From Hymenoscyphus infarciens (Eukaryota; Ascomycota; Leotiomycetes; Helotiales; Helotiaceae): DNA of 60,769 nt. The DNA is taken from NCBI GenBank assembly GCA_001414345.1, contig LLCB01000333.1:1-60769 (forward strand). The letters run 5' to 3'. The position numbers were made by a program, and so were the translations under genes. Positions 48,481-60,769 of the stretch are shown here, piece after piece. How positions within the stretch are numbered: the stretch's first letter is position 1; each line of letters begins with the position of its first letter. The notes under the pieces were generated by a model that worked only from the letters and a program-made list of their open reading frames with translations, did not search any database and had not been told where the DNA came from.

Positions 48481-50198
48481 TAGCTCTTATTTGCACTAAC
48501 TTTCTAGACTATTCTTATTTTTATAACAAGCATCTTGAATATCAACCTAGATTTTATTAAACAAGAATTTCAAGTCTAGGAAAAGCTCGATCAATACTTC
48601 AGAATGTTTTAGGAAGCTAGATTAACTATAGACTAGCATAGTAATAAATTAATCAAGTACTTAATTCAAATTAAGTAATTAATTCTTAGTTTAAGTTGAT
48701 TTTAATTTCAGAGTCTCTTTATATCACTTAATTTAAAGTAGTTAAGTACTTAAGTAGTAGTACTTAAGTAATAGTACTTATTATAATATTACTATATATT
48801 TATTTTTATTTTTACTATTAAGTTAGGTTTTTTAAAACTAGAATAGTTATTATCTTTATTAAAAACACTTAAATAATTAAATTACTTCTCTAAGAGACTA
48901 GTCTACGACTAGATTTCTCTATACTTAGTATATACTTAGCTCTTAGTAAAGCGCGGTCTAACTTAAGATTATATACTAGCGTCGAATTAATATTAGTCTA
49001 GTAAGCTCTTACTAAACTATAGTATAAGCGTATACGAATTCAACGCGTATAAGATAGAGTATATTTATATATTATCTTTTTTAGTTTTTTTAATTTACTA
49101 GTATATATTATTCTAATAATTAAAGATATAGTAGATATATATATATCTTTGAAAATTAAAACTATTTCTACTTCTATCTTAGAGTTTCTTCTTTCTTTGA
49201 AATTAAAGAATTAATCTAAATAACTATCTAATATAAGTTCTAGTAGTAAAAGATTAAAAAAAGTATAAAGAAAAGTTCTTCTAGAATTATCTAAAAAGTT
49301 AAAATTCTTACTTTACGAATATTATAAAATAATAAGAAACTTAAGTAAGACTACTAAGTAGATTAAGATCTCTTTTTGAAAAAATTATTTACTTTTAAAA
49401 TAATAGATAAAGTAAGAATAGCTTTGAAAAAAATTCAAAGAAAGTTCTTATATAGTCTTCTATATACTTTGAAAAGGAGTTATAATATACGTATATATAC
49501 TATAGCGTATACGATTTTCTTCTAAATAGAAACTATAGTTAATACTTTACTATTACTAAAATAAAATTAATAAATATAAATTAAGTAATTATTTATTAAT
49601 ATAAGTTAATTTTAATTAAATATAGAGAATATTAGTAGAGAGCTAGCTAATATTAAAACGTAAAATATATAATATAAAATAGACTTAGATAAATAAATAA
49701 AAGGTTTAAGACTTAAAAGAATATTATATAAAGTAACTTAGATAGATTAAAAGTCTTAGAAGTTACTTTCTATTTAAAAAAAAAGCTTTAATTATTTAAA
49801 AAGTAATTTATATAAAATAAAGTATAATCTAATTAAAGTCTAACTAGTTTCTAGTTATACGTTTATAATAGATATACTATAACGTTTTAGTTTAAAACTA
49901 GCTTCTAATACTTTCTACTATTTCTTTACTTAAATAGCTTTCTTTTAGATATAGAATCTCTTTTTAAAAAAGATATTAAGTAAAATAGTAGCTAATTATA
50001 TATCTAGTCTTAAAAAAATATTTCTATCTTAAAAAGGTTCTATAACTAGTTTAGTATAAGACAAAGATAGGTTAGATAAAGAATTACCTAATAACCTCTA
50101 TCTTTTAAGTAAGAAGTATAGTATTTAAAGCCTTATACTCTTCTCTATAGTTCTAGAGAATTAAGTATCTATTTTAATCTTACTTTACTTATTCTATA
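48481..50198. other. Right RIP boundary and degraded DNA
   Basis: From about 48480 the CA/TG content drops over a few hundred bases: some CAs persist up to about 48700 and few after that. This is a gradual edge, as expected if RIP leaked out of the neighbouring repeats. No coding remnant or terminal repeats were found. Confidence 0.45.
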
Positions 50199-52174
50199 GT
50201 TACTTAGATCTCTCTTATCTATTACGCTTCGCTTATTAGATAAGAGAGTATAATATAATAAGATTAGTAATATAACTACTTTTAGATTAAAAACTACTCT
50301 CTTCTACTTTATCTCTACTATAAATTACTATACTAGCGTTCTAAGAGGTTAAGAATCGAATTTAGAGTACTATCTAGTTCTATAATATTAATTCTTATAT
50401 TAAAATTACTAAATTAGCTAAGGATTATAATATACTATACTAGTAACTTTAGAAATAAATAAAAGAATAACTAGCTTCTTATATACGTAGTAGATATAAT
50501 AAAACGCTTATAGTATTTAAAGATAATACTTTTAGAGAGTATCTTCTTCTTTTATATAATACTAGAAAATCTATAAATCTTAATACTCTTATTCTCTTAG
50601 TAAACTGACTTCTTTAGTATAGAGAGAAGATAACTATAATAAGAAAGTAGAGAAAGATATAGATATCTAGGAATAAGGAGTTTTTTAAGATAATAAAAGT
50701 AAAGCTCTTCTTAATAAAGAGAAGAGATATATATATTAAGAAGAACGTAGATAATTACTTTAAAGACTTTATACGTTATATAAACTATTAGAGAATCTAG
50801 AATAAGAATATTTATAACTTCGACAAAACTAGATTCTAGATAGACGTTATATATAGAGATAAGGTTATTATTTTAAAGAATTATAAAACTATTTTTATTT
50901 CTAATCTAGAGAGCTAAGAACTTATTACTATAATAGTAATAATAAATTAGAGAGAATAAAAGATCTTATTATTAGTTATCTTTAAAGATATAGATAATAA
51001 TACTATAAACTTAAACACTTTCTAAGTACGCTTTAAAACTAGATTTATAAATAACTACTTTAGACTTAAATATATTAAATATTTTAAACTTTATACTAAA
51101 GCCTTAATATATAGAAGATATTAACTTCTTCTCTTTAATAGTTATAGCTTATACTTAACTTAGGACTTTATTAATTACTATTAGAAACATAATATCTAAT
51201 CTTTCTAGCTTCTCTCTTATCTTATATACGTTCTATAAATACTAAATATAGACGTGTTTTAGGTTCTAAAACATTAGTTTAAGAGAGCGCTTCTAAATAA
51301 GTTATCTACTAGCGTAAAGGAGGTAATAAAGATAGACTTCTTTTAGTTTTTCTAAGACTTCTAGAAGAGAACGTTTATACTAAATACTATCTAGTCTTCG
51401 TTTTATAAGATAGGTCTTATTCTACTAAACCTAGAACTAGTTTTAAAAAAGCTTAAGATATATTAGATAAAATAGTTAAAAGAAGAATAGAACGAAGAAG
51501 ATAAAGAAGATAAAGAAGATAAGAAGTTCGAGTTTCTAGTCTTTACTACTCTACTACTCTATACTCTCTCTTCTAAACCGACTTTCGTAGACTAGCTAAT
51601 TCTATTAATAATACGTATAAGAAAGAAGAGAGTATTATACGTACGTATATATATAATAGAAGCTCTTAAGCGCTAGGAACCTATTATACTCTCTATTATT
51701 TATATATAAGATAAACTTAAGTCTACTTCTTAATTCTTAATATTTAAAAGCGTACTTATCTTATATTAGTTATATAACCTTTCTATAGCTAAGGAAAGAC
51801 GTAAGCTAAAAGCGGATAGTAGGAAGATAGTTTAGAAGTATAGAGAGATATATAGATATTAAGCTTTAAAGAATATAGAGAAGAAGAGAGTAGAAGAGAA
51901 AAGAGTAGTAAATATAAGAAATATAAGAATTATAAAGACTTAGAAGCTAAAATAGAAGCTAATTCTAAAGTAGCTTTTAGAAAAGATTTCTAGAATAGAA
52001 TAATATAATAATTAGATATCTAGAGTATAAGAATATAATAGTTATAGATTTTTCTTTAATTTATTTATACTTAAAATCTATTTTCGTCTAAAAGTAGTTA
52101 TATTACTAATCTTATTATATTATACTCTCTTATCTAATAAGCGAAGCGTATTAGATAAGAGAGGTCTAAGCGAC
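50199..52174 (+). mobile_element. Fot1/pogo-like DNA transposon
   Basis: 1976 bp flanked by TA (50197-50198 and 52175-52176), with inverted repeats of about 90 bp containing CTTATCTAATACGC-type near-palindromes. The plus-strand remnant reads as a DDE-1 (CENP-B/pogo) transposase. It includes helix-turn-helix-like sequence near 50400-50650 and a block YNFDKTRF near 50814-50840 where the family has YN-DETGF. Later come a tract LASLLSYIRSINTKYRRVLGS-like near 51210-51270 (from LPPH..H.LQPLDVGVF) and KIGLILLNPELVLKKL near 51409-51456. Stops are RIP-type TAG/TAA. Length and termini fit the Fot1 group. Confidence 0.78.
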
Positions 52175-52176
52175 TA

Positions 52177-53084
52177 CTCTTAATATAGCTTTTATAATTA
52201 CTATAGTTATAAGCCTAGTTAGTAGATAAGATACTACTTCTACTATACTAGTTATATTAGCTTTATCTTCTTTTTATCTATTCTTACTCTTCTTCTTAGA
52301 GTATTACTTTTATAATAGTAAGCTTACTCTTAACTAAAAAGATCCTTCTTACTAACTAAAATCTATAGCTTATATAGTATAATTACTTCTTTTAAATTAC
52401 TTACTAAGAAAGAGTTTAGAAATACTTTAATCTAAATAGCCTTAATACTAAGAATACTACTAAGCTTAAGAGACTTTAAGAATAATATTAAAAGATATAT
52501 TTTTAAAATTAATAAGCTTTATACTATATAAGATAAGATATATAAAGTTAGCTTCTAGGTAGAGAGTACTATAAACGAGTTTATACTCTTAAAAGCCTAA
52601 TTCTTACTTAAGTATACTAGGGAATTCGCTCTCTAAGATCTAATTTAAAAGCTTAAAAACAATCTAATACTAATATTAAAAGGTATAGAAGAGATAGTAT
52701 ATATATATAGAATACTAGAGTATACTTACTTAAACTAAATTAGAATTTATAAACTCTAATTACTAGTTCTCTAACTAGAAATGCTACTATAGCTAAGTAA
52801 AAAAAATTTAACTCTTAAAGATTAAAAGCCTATTTATAGTAAAGGACTTCTTAGATATAGTTTACTAAATTACTCTTACTTAGGTAATAAGTTAAAAAAT
52901 ATAGTTAATTAATAATATAAAGCTTAAAAAAGGAGTTATATTACTTAATAATCTTATTAAAATGATTTTAAAGATCTTATATAAATACTTTATATTAAAA
53001 ACTAGTAAGAAAACTAGTAGAATATTCTTAGTTCTTAGAAGTAGAAGTAATAATCTATCTAATTCTAAGAATAGAGCTTAAAAT
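52177..53084. other. RIP-degraded DNA, origin not recognised
   Basis: No delimiting repeats. A plus-strand reading around 52430-52760 has few non-RIP stops and faintly resembles a retroelement gag in composition, but no motif supports it. Confidence 0.3.
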
Positions 53085-53458
53085 TATAATAGTACGAAAT
53101 ATATACTACTAGAGAAGAGGTATATAGAAGTACGTTCGAGATAGAATAACGTATATAAATACTAGGTACTAATATAGAAGAAAAGGAAAAACTATTCTTC
53201 TTTTATATTAAGTATAAACATCTATATATAAGAGGTTAGAGACTACTAAGTCTTAATAAGAATAATAACTAAGCTCTTTCTAATATAGCTACTAAAATAA
53301 TAAGAGCTTTAAAGCTAAACATATAAGGTCTTAAAGCAAAATAGATAATATCTAAACCTTACTCTCTTTAACACCTTCTATCTTATAAGTATAGAGTTAA
53401 GTATAAGAGTATTAGTAGTTTTATAAATACTAGTAATTTAAAATAGTATACTATTATA
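53085..53458 (-). repeat. 3' LTR of the minus-strand element
   Basis: 374 bp in reverse orientation, beginning TATAATAGTACG and ending CTATTATA. It is the same length as 2160-2533. Confidence 0.82.
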
Positions 53459-53999
53459 TTCTCTCTTCTTAAAAAAGACTTATCCCGAGTCTTCGGTTAT
53501 TAATTAGTATAGTATTAAGTTAACTAGAGTATTATTTATCTATTTATTATAAAGAATATAACTTATTTACTATTATAGTAGATAAGGTTAGTAGCTAGTA
53601 GTATTGTTATTTAAGAGCTAATTACTCTTTATTTTCTACTATATACTATATAATAATAGATATAAACAAAAGAGAGGCTAATTATTAGCTATTAAGTAAA
53701 AAGTAGTATACTTTTATAGAGTTATTATATTCTTACTATTATTATATATTATAATAGTAATTATTAAGTAATAAATAATAATTATAAAGTAATAGCTATT
53801 ATTATAAGTAGTAGATTAGTAGATGACTTTTCTCTAATTCTAACTTCTCTTCTTCTTTTCTTTTTATCTAAATAATATATATAGAGTAAGAATACCTTTT
53901 AATTAAGTATATTCTTATATACTAACTTATTTCTTAAAACATATATATATATAAAATTAAGTCTTTCTCCTCTTAATTAGGTCTAATTTAGAGCTAATC

Positions 54000-54990
54000 T
54001 AATATAGTAAAACACCTCTTCTATATCCTTCTAGTACGCTTCTAGCTATCTACTAAGTCTACTATATTTAGTACCTTTAGACAAAATCTTAGAATAGAGA
54101 TTATATATATATCTTTAAGAAGTCTAAGTTAAAGAAGTATAGGTACTATATAGAGTAGAATGCTATATATATCCTAGTAAGTTTAACCTTAAATATATAC
54201 TAAATCTATTCTAACTTAGGTAGTTACTATAGTTTATAGAAAAGGAGTTTAATAAGCTTAAGCTTAAGAAGGAGAAGAAGGAGATTAAGAGAGCTACTAA
54301 AGCCTTAAATAAGATATTAGTTATTACTAATATAAAGGTACTAAAGAATAGTTTAGAGATATAGTTCAATCTTCTAGAAGAGACTTAGACGCTTCGTACT
54401 AAGGTTATTATAAGTATCTCTTACTTATTAGAGAGGTTTCAGTTACTAATATTTAATAGTTCTTATATAGTATTATAGAAGGTAGAACCTCTATCTAAAC
54501 CTAGGTTTAGGTTCTCTTTAAAGCCTACTTAAAGAGTTTATAAGCGTTCTCTTCTAAGCCTATTATAAGAGGTTACTAAGGTAAGAAGCGTTCTTATAAA
54601 GAGGAGGTAGAGGAAGAGCTAGTTTAAGCTTCTTATATTTAGAAGAGTAAGGAGAATAATAAGTTAAAGGAAGAAGAGGTAGTATAGGCTCTATTTTAGT
54701 AGTAACTTAGTCTTAGTTCTTTATATTATTAACTTTAAACATTCCTACTAGTTAGTATTTTATCTTAGGCTTTTATTATAAGTTCCTTATTAAGAGTAAC
54801 TAGAATTAGAGAGTATTAATAGAGTTTTATAAATTAACTCTTTTATTTAATTCTTATTTAATTCCTATATATTAATCTATTTAAAGAGGAGTTAAGATAG
54901 TTCTAACTCTTTTAGATATTTAGTATAAAAGTCTCTTAGATAATATAGTAAACTCTAAAAATTATTTATAAGATACTAAGTAAGATTTAA
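54000..54990 (+). pseudogene. Antisense coding-like segment, second copy
   Basis: Homologous to 3620-4590, and diverging from it just after about 54990, where integrase begins on the other strand. The Lys/Glu-rich frame (KEFNKLKLKKEKKEIKRATK from about 54242) is open in the same phase as in the first copy. Later stops fall at TAG/TAA codons. It lies between integrase and the 3' LTR, reading toward integrase. Confidence 0.42.
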
Positions 54991-54999
54991 ATTATATTT

Positions 55000-55985
55000 A
55001 ACCTATTTTACCTAGTATTATAGCTATCTTTTAAAAAGTCTACTACTAAGTATTTCTTATACCTTCTATTCTTATATACTTTAAATAATATCTAATAGAG
55101 GCTCTAAAGCCTCTTATCTTAGTAAAAGAGTATTTAGATTCTTTAAAAGTATATTAAAGATAAAAATATTATAAATTAATAATCCTTCTAGAAGTTTAAG
55201 CTTATAAGAGTATCTTATATAATCTAGTATTTTAAAAGGTCTTATCTACTATTTAGTAAGCTTTTAACTAAGACGATTTATCTTAAGATTCTTAATAGAT
55301 AAGTAGACTTTATCTCCTACGTCTTAGTTAATAACTCTTTAGTACTAATTTATACTATTCTCTATTCTTTTCTAGGCTTTACTTATATTATCTTTAACTA
55401 TCTCCTAAGTAGAGTATATATATTAGGCTACTTTTACTACCTTATTATAGTTAAGACGTTCCTAGAAAATAGAAGTTTTTAGTATATTCTAGTCTTATAA
55501 AGTTCTTAAGTTAAGTCTAAACTTAAGCTAATAAGAGGTTATACTAATAGATAAGTATAGAAGTGTTATTTATACTCTATCTATTAAAGAGATTAATTTA
55601 CTCTAGTTATCTTAATAGTAGGTTATAAAAAGCCTTAGTCTTTAATTAATATATTAGTTTATTATCTCTATCTATTTATCTATTTATTTATAATAGATAG
55701 TATTAAGCTTAAGCTTAATACTAATTATTTAATAAAATTTAGTTTAAAATAATAATATAAATTAAAGTCTTTAATTAAATATAATTAATTTAAAGTAGTA
55801 ACTAAAATAGTAAATCTATTAAATAAAAATTTAACTAGTCTTTTAATATTTATAGTTAAGTAGTAGAGTATTAATACTAAATCCTTTCTAAGTTAGTTAA
55901 TAAATACTAATATAGTATTAAATCTATGTTTATTTTTTAGAAATAATTTAAAATCTATATATAAATATTATATAAAGTAGTTAAG
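55000..55985 (-). pseudogene. Ty3 integrase remnant
   Basis: Read leftward: a D-F-K block near 55950, a conserved region with INQLRKD near 55890-55870 (from I-D-R-L-S-K-D), and NQLYLIKDFN near 55770. The C-terminal GDKVYLSIKNLKINRLS follows near 55310, ending with a G-P-F-like IRPF near 55250. The zinc-binding N-terminal part is missing because the element at 56004 inserted there. Confidence 0.65.
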
Positions 55986-56003
55986 TACTAATAAGAGGTA
56001 AAG

Positions 56004-56367
56004 TATAATAGCACGCTATTCTAAATTATCGGCATTCGTGAAACTACTGATACCTCTACGACTTATAAGATAGAAGAGGCTAAAGAGAGTAAGGATTAGA
56101 TATTATATATTTTACTTTAAGGTCTTATATATTTAGCTTTAAAGCCCTTATTATTTTAGTAGCTATATTAGAAAGGACTTAGTTATTATTCTTATTTAAG
56201 ACTTAGTAGTCTCTAACCTCTTATATATCGATGTTTATACTTAGTATAGAAGAAGAATAGTTTTTCCTTTTCTTCTATATTAGTACCTAGTATTTATATA
56301 TATTATCTAGTCTTAAACGTACTTCTATATATCTCTTCTCTTATAATATATATTTTATACTATTATA
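56004..56367 (+). repeat. 5' LTR of the plus-strand element
   Basis: 364 bp beginning TATAATAGCACGC and ending CTATTATA. It keeps several CA/TG sites (GGCATTCGTGAAACTACTGA) lost in other copies. Confidence 0.82.
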
Positions 56368-56999
56368 TAAAAAGGAAAAACTCTTCTTTACTAGTAATAG
56401 CTTTTATAATATCTCTTTTAAGCTTATTATCGCTCTTTTTATTTTAATTTCGATTTAGTCTAGAATTAGACTATAATAAGATATCCTTAAATAGCTAGGA
56501 TTTTAGAGATCTCCTAGACAGCTAGTAATACTAGGGTTTAGTATTTATATAAATAGCTAGTAAAAATCGTATCTTATATATTAAGAGATTAGAATATACT
56601 AAGTATTCTTAAAAATCCTAATAACCCTCTTAGTATAAGGATTATTATATATAATTTAGATAGTTAATAATATAAATAGTTATCTAGAAAACTCCTAAAT
56701 TACTCTCTTTTTACCTCTCTCTTTTTAATATTTAATATATTAGACTTAGAAGCGACTCTAAGTCTCTCTTAAGCTCTACTTTAAAGTATAGAGCCTCTTC
56801 TTAGAGAATAAAGTTAAGTACTTATAGAAAGGTTTCTAACTTAACACTGCTTACTAAAGAATAAAAAGTCCTAGAGTAATAAAAGTAAAGAAGTTACTTC
56901 TAAAAGCTAGAGAGATAACTAAGACTTCTCTAATATAGACGAGATATAAGAAGTGATTTAGACTATAGAGGCTAAAGACTAAGAAAAAGATAAAAGAAT

Positions 57000-59900
57000 C
57001 TAGTAGTAAGATAACCGAATTACCTAATTAGTAGATTTAGTATAATAGATTAGTAGATACTTACTAAGAAATAATTAGACTCCTTCTTTATACCCTCTTA
57101 TTATACTAGACTATCTTTAGATACGAAACTCAACCTTTAATATTCTTCTTTTATAATAATCTATCTTATAATTATAAGCTAAAACCTTACTAAAAGCTTA
57201 ATAACCTACTAAAAGTAAAATTATAGAGAAAATTAAACCTTTAGATAATAGTACTTTATCTACTTATAAGTAATAGAAGATATCTATATATAATAAACTC
57301 TAAGTAAACACTAACTATTACTATATATTTAAAACTTATAAAGCTCTTATTTAGAAGATAACTATAAAACTTACTAAGAACTACTTAGAGCTCTAATATA
57401 AGTTAGATATAAGTAATATAGCCTTTAAAAATTAATAAGATATAATTAAACTCTTTAATTCCTACTTCCTAATTAGTTATAAGAAGGAGGATACTTAGAA
57501 TAAATTTTAAGCTCTATAAATAGGTAGAAAGGGTTATATAAAAGAAAGCTTTTTAGATTTTAAAGTACGCTTCTTAAGTATAGCTATACTTAGTAGAATA
57601 CTAGAGTTAGAAAGATTCTACTAGATATAGAATAAGATTATACTATAGCTCTAAAGTAGCTCTACTTTAGTTAAGAGAAATTAGAATTATAATTTTAATA
57701 AGATAGTAGTATATCTTTTAACTTTAGATAAAGAGAAGTGCTAAAATATAAAGTTATTTATAACTAGTATTATAGCTAAACTAATTAGTATAACCTTATT
57801 ATTTAAAAAGATAAGTACTTTTTAATCCTTACCTAGCTTAACTCTAAAACTCTCTCTACTCTTATATAGACTTAATCCTATATCTTAAAAGATTTTATAA
57901 ACTCCTAGACTATTTTCTACTAGTAAAAAATCAAAGACTATATTAATAGACTAAGTCCTTACTAGTATAAAGTATTACTATTATAATAAGCTTAGGTATT
58001 TTAAACCTAATTACTTTAATCTTCTTAGTATTAATAAGATAAATAATTAACTTAAAGAAGAATAACCTTTTAAAAAGTACTCTAACTCTAAGCTAAGTTA
58101 GAAGGAAAATAAAGAAGTCTAGATAAAAATTCCTTCCTAGGTCTATATAATTATAACCTAACTAGACTTAATCTTTCTAAGCTTATAAGAGGAAAACAGT
58201 TCTTTATAAATACTACTCTTAGTATATAAAGATATAGTATTAAATTATAAGCTTTAGTAGATATAAGAGTAAATAGGTACCTATTTCTAAATTAGCTTCT
58301 AGCCTTATACTTATCTAAGATAATAGGTTTAAAGATTTAGAGATTACTATATATAGTATTTATTTATAGATATAATAATAGTACTAAAAGCTAGGTAATA
58401 TAGTTTATATAACTATATTTAAATATTAATAAATATTATATTTTTAACTACTTTTTTATTATCCTAGACCTTAGATAGTAAGACCTAATTATTAGTAATA
58501 AGTAGTTAAACTACTTTAAAGTTCTTCTTAACCTTTTAAAGAGCTAGATTACTTAGTTAGCTGATTACTTACTAACTTCTTACTTTAGTAAAGAGATCTT
58601 ACTTCTACTTTCTAGCTAGAACTAGAAACCTTTTTTAAATTACTAGTTAGATATAAATTAAAAGGAGTATACTATCTAGTAATAAGAAAGATATAAAAAG
58701 AGTAAACTTATAAATATAGTTAAGCTATTACTTCTATTTATAATAATAACTCCTTTTAAAATTTTAATCTCTAACTTTAGTCTAAAGCCTTTTTAAACTA
58801 CTAGTATAGTTTTAAAAAACTAGACTCTATACTCTTTTATTAGTAAAATAAGTACTAATACTATATACTTTAATATAAAATAACCTAACTTAGAATTTTA
58901 TATAACTAGTATCTATAAGCTAGATTAGATTATTAATAAAAAGTTAGTCTCTCTTTAAGATAATAATAATATAAGAGCTCTAATATAAGCCTAACTTCTA
59001 AAATATTATTCTTTCTATAAAGATATATTCTTAAAAGTAGCTTCTAATAAGCTCTCTTCTTACTATAAATATAACTATAAAATTACTTTAAATAAACTAC
59101 TTCTTAACTCCTTTTTACCTCTATATTAATAGTTAACTATAAAGCTTAAAGCTATAAAGAAGTATCTTATAAAGAACCTAGATAAGAGGTTTATTATTAA
59201 TAGTAATAGCTCTTTTACCTTTTTAATACTTTTTATTAAAAAAGCTAATAATAATAAGCTATAGTTTTATATTAATTATAAGAAGCTTAATACTTAAACC
59301 TAAAATAATCTCTACCTAATCTCTTAAATTAATAAGCTTCTTTTAAGAATAAGAATAGTTAAAATCTTTACTAAGTTAAATATAAGATAAGCTTTCTATT
59401 ATATTTAAATAGACCTTACTTTAGAAGAGATAACTATATTTAAAATAAGGTATAGTATATATAAATATAAGGTTCTTCCTTTTAAACTCTATAATAGCTC
59501 TATTATCTATTAATATTATATAAATAATATCTTAATTAATTATTTAAATAACTTCTATATTACTTACTTAAATAATATTTTAATTTATTTAGATACTATT
59601 AAAGAATATAAAGAATAAGTTAAGAAGGTTCTAAGTTAGCTTTAAGAAGTAAGACTCTAAGTAGATATTAAGAAAAGTAAATTTAATATTACTAGAATTA
59701 AATACTTAAGATTTATCTTAATTATAAAAAAACTTAAAGTTAATCTTAAAAAAGTAGAACCTCTATAAAACTAGGTCTAACCTACTACTATAATAAGTAT
59801 AAAGTCTTATCTAGGGTTTATAGGATTTTATAAATAATTTATTAAAGGTTATACTAAAATTACTAAACCTCTAACTATAATAATACGCCTTTTAAAGCCT

Positions 59901-60769
59901 TTTCTATAAATATCTAAATATAATAAAGCTTTTAAAATACTAAGAACTAGACTACTTACTATATAAACCTTATACTACTTTAACTTTAATTATAATATAA
60001 GGTAGAAATAGACTTCTTAAAAGAAGTAATAGTAGATATTTTCTTATAATAATATAATAGCTTTTAATACTCTATTAGGTTCTACTTACACGTCCTAGTT
60101 AACTATAAATTAAACTAGAAGATTTATAATAAAGAACTATCTACTATTATAAAAGCTTTTAAGAAATAGTGCTCTAAACTGATATTATATTAGAAACGTA
60201 TTAACGTATATTTAGACTATAGATTATTAGAATACTTTATAATAACTAAGCTACTTATAGCTAAGTAAGTCTAATAGATAAAGTTTTTATTAGACTTTAA
60301 CTTTTAAATCTAATTTATATCTAAGAAGAGTAATTAAAAAGTAGATATATTAACTTAACGTAAATAAGACCTAAAAACCTATAATTAAGCTAAATTAGAT
60401 AGCTACTTATATACTCTCTTAAGACCTAATTAGTTAGACTTCTAAATTAACGCTAAACTTACTTAGATCTTTTTATAAGAATAGTCTATATCTTTTAATA
60501 TAATAGATATTATTCTAAAGTTAAGTTTAAATATAATTTAAAAGTTAAAAGAAGATAATCTATACTTCTTTTAAAAAGAATGTTATAAACTTCTAGATAG
60601 ATACTCTATCTTACTAGATAATTTACTCCTCTTTAAGAATTAACTTTACGTTTAAAGGAATACTAAACTATATATAAAGCTAATCTAAGAAGTCTATAAC
60701 TAAGTATCTAGTACTTACCTAAGTATAAAAAAGATATACTAGTTATTAGTATAATACTACTACTAGGTT
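57000..60769 (+). pseudogene. gag-pol remnant, truncated by window edge
   Basis: A CCHC knuckle remnant lies at 57973-58014, with Y in place of all three Cys and the His. The reverse transcriptase active site reads Y-L-N-N at 59565-59576, both catalytic Asp codons changed to Asn. RNase H-like sequence follows near 59950-60250, and the start of the integrase region near 60550-60769. Stops are mostly TAA/TAG. Nothing here could be translated into a working enzyme. Confidence 0.65.

Larger units (their letters stand above)
53085..56003 (-). mobile_element. Minus-strand Ty3-like element, cut by the next element
   Basis: Starts on the left with its 3' LTR (53085-53458, reverse copy of the TATAATAG family) followed by the complement of a purine tract (53459-53470). 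Then come a segment homologous to 3046-4590 and an integrase remnant reading leftward from about 55985. The element is broken at 56003 by a plus-strand relative; its gag, reverse transcriptase and 5' LTR are not in this window. It shows where integrase lies relative to the antisense segment in a less deleted copy. Confidence 0.72.
56004..60769 (+). mobile_element. Plus-strand Ty3-like element, runs off the window
   Basis: 5' LTR 56004-56367, then the family's internal start (TAAAAAGGAAAAACTC), gag-like sequence around 57000-58100 and polymerase to the window end. TAAAG precedes it (55999-56003). It is the only copy here with reverse transcriptase and RNase H, so it is probably close to the autonomous form of the family represented at 2160, 2590 and 53085. 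It interrupts the integrase of the element at 53085 and is thus younger than it. Confidence 0.75.

Overview
The window comes from a filamentous ascomycete (Pezizomycotina; I do not assign a class). Three things point there: short GT..AG introns of about 50 nt with CTRAC/CTAAC branch sites, three typical fungal proteins (a DUF7918 protein, cactin and a forkhead factor), and flanks strongly altered by repeat-induced point mutation (RIP). In those flanks CA and TG dinucleotides are almost gone (none occur in 1501-1560, for example), TA is in excess, and old reading frames are full of TAA/TAG stops.

Layout. About 1-39590 is a RIP-degraded pile of nested transposons. About 39590-48480 is a GC-normal island with three intact genes. 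About 48480-60769 is a second RIP-degraded pile. The island holds the DUF7918 gene (minus, 5 exons, 39771-40926), a 231-bp divergent promoter, cactin (plus, 3 exons, 41158-43034), about 1 kb without a convincing gene, a forkhead gene (plus, 2 exons, about 44080-45512), and about 3 kb of unmutated sequence with no recognisable gene.

The left pile can be ordered from terminal repeats and target-site duplications (TSDs). A plus-strand LTR element (2160-12498, TSD TAAAG) was hit by a member of its own family in the opposite orientation (2590-9206, TSD AAGCT), which itself contains a 1646-bp Tc1/mariner copy (6734-8379). The outer element also carries a 960-bp TRIM-like element (10924-11883, TSD GAAGG). 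A second copy of the same Tc1 element (14842-16176 plus 35654-35969) is split by a minus-strand LTR element with 195-bp LTRs (16177-35653). Inside that lies a complete plus-strand chromovirus (19087-24855, TSD TAATC) and a large minus-strand coding block I could not identify. Next to the island, one Tc1-like element (37839-39165) sits inside another (36447-39224).

The right pile holds a Fot1/pogo-like transposon (50199-52174), whose terminal repeats are shared by a 520-bp MITE at 425-944. It also holds a minus-strand LTR element (53085-56003) cut in its integrase by a plus-strand relative (from 56004) that runs off the window. Two members of this LTR family carry an antisense coding-like segment just inside the 3' LTR, which is the most unusual feature here.

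No transposon gene here looks functional. All identities come from reading the sequence; no database or alignment program was used.
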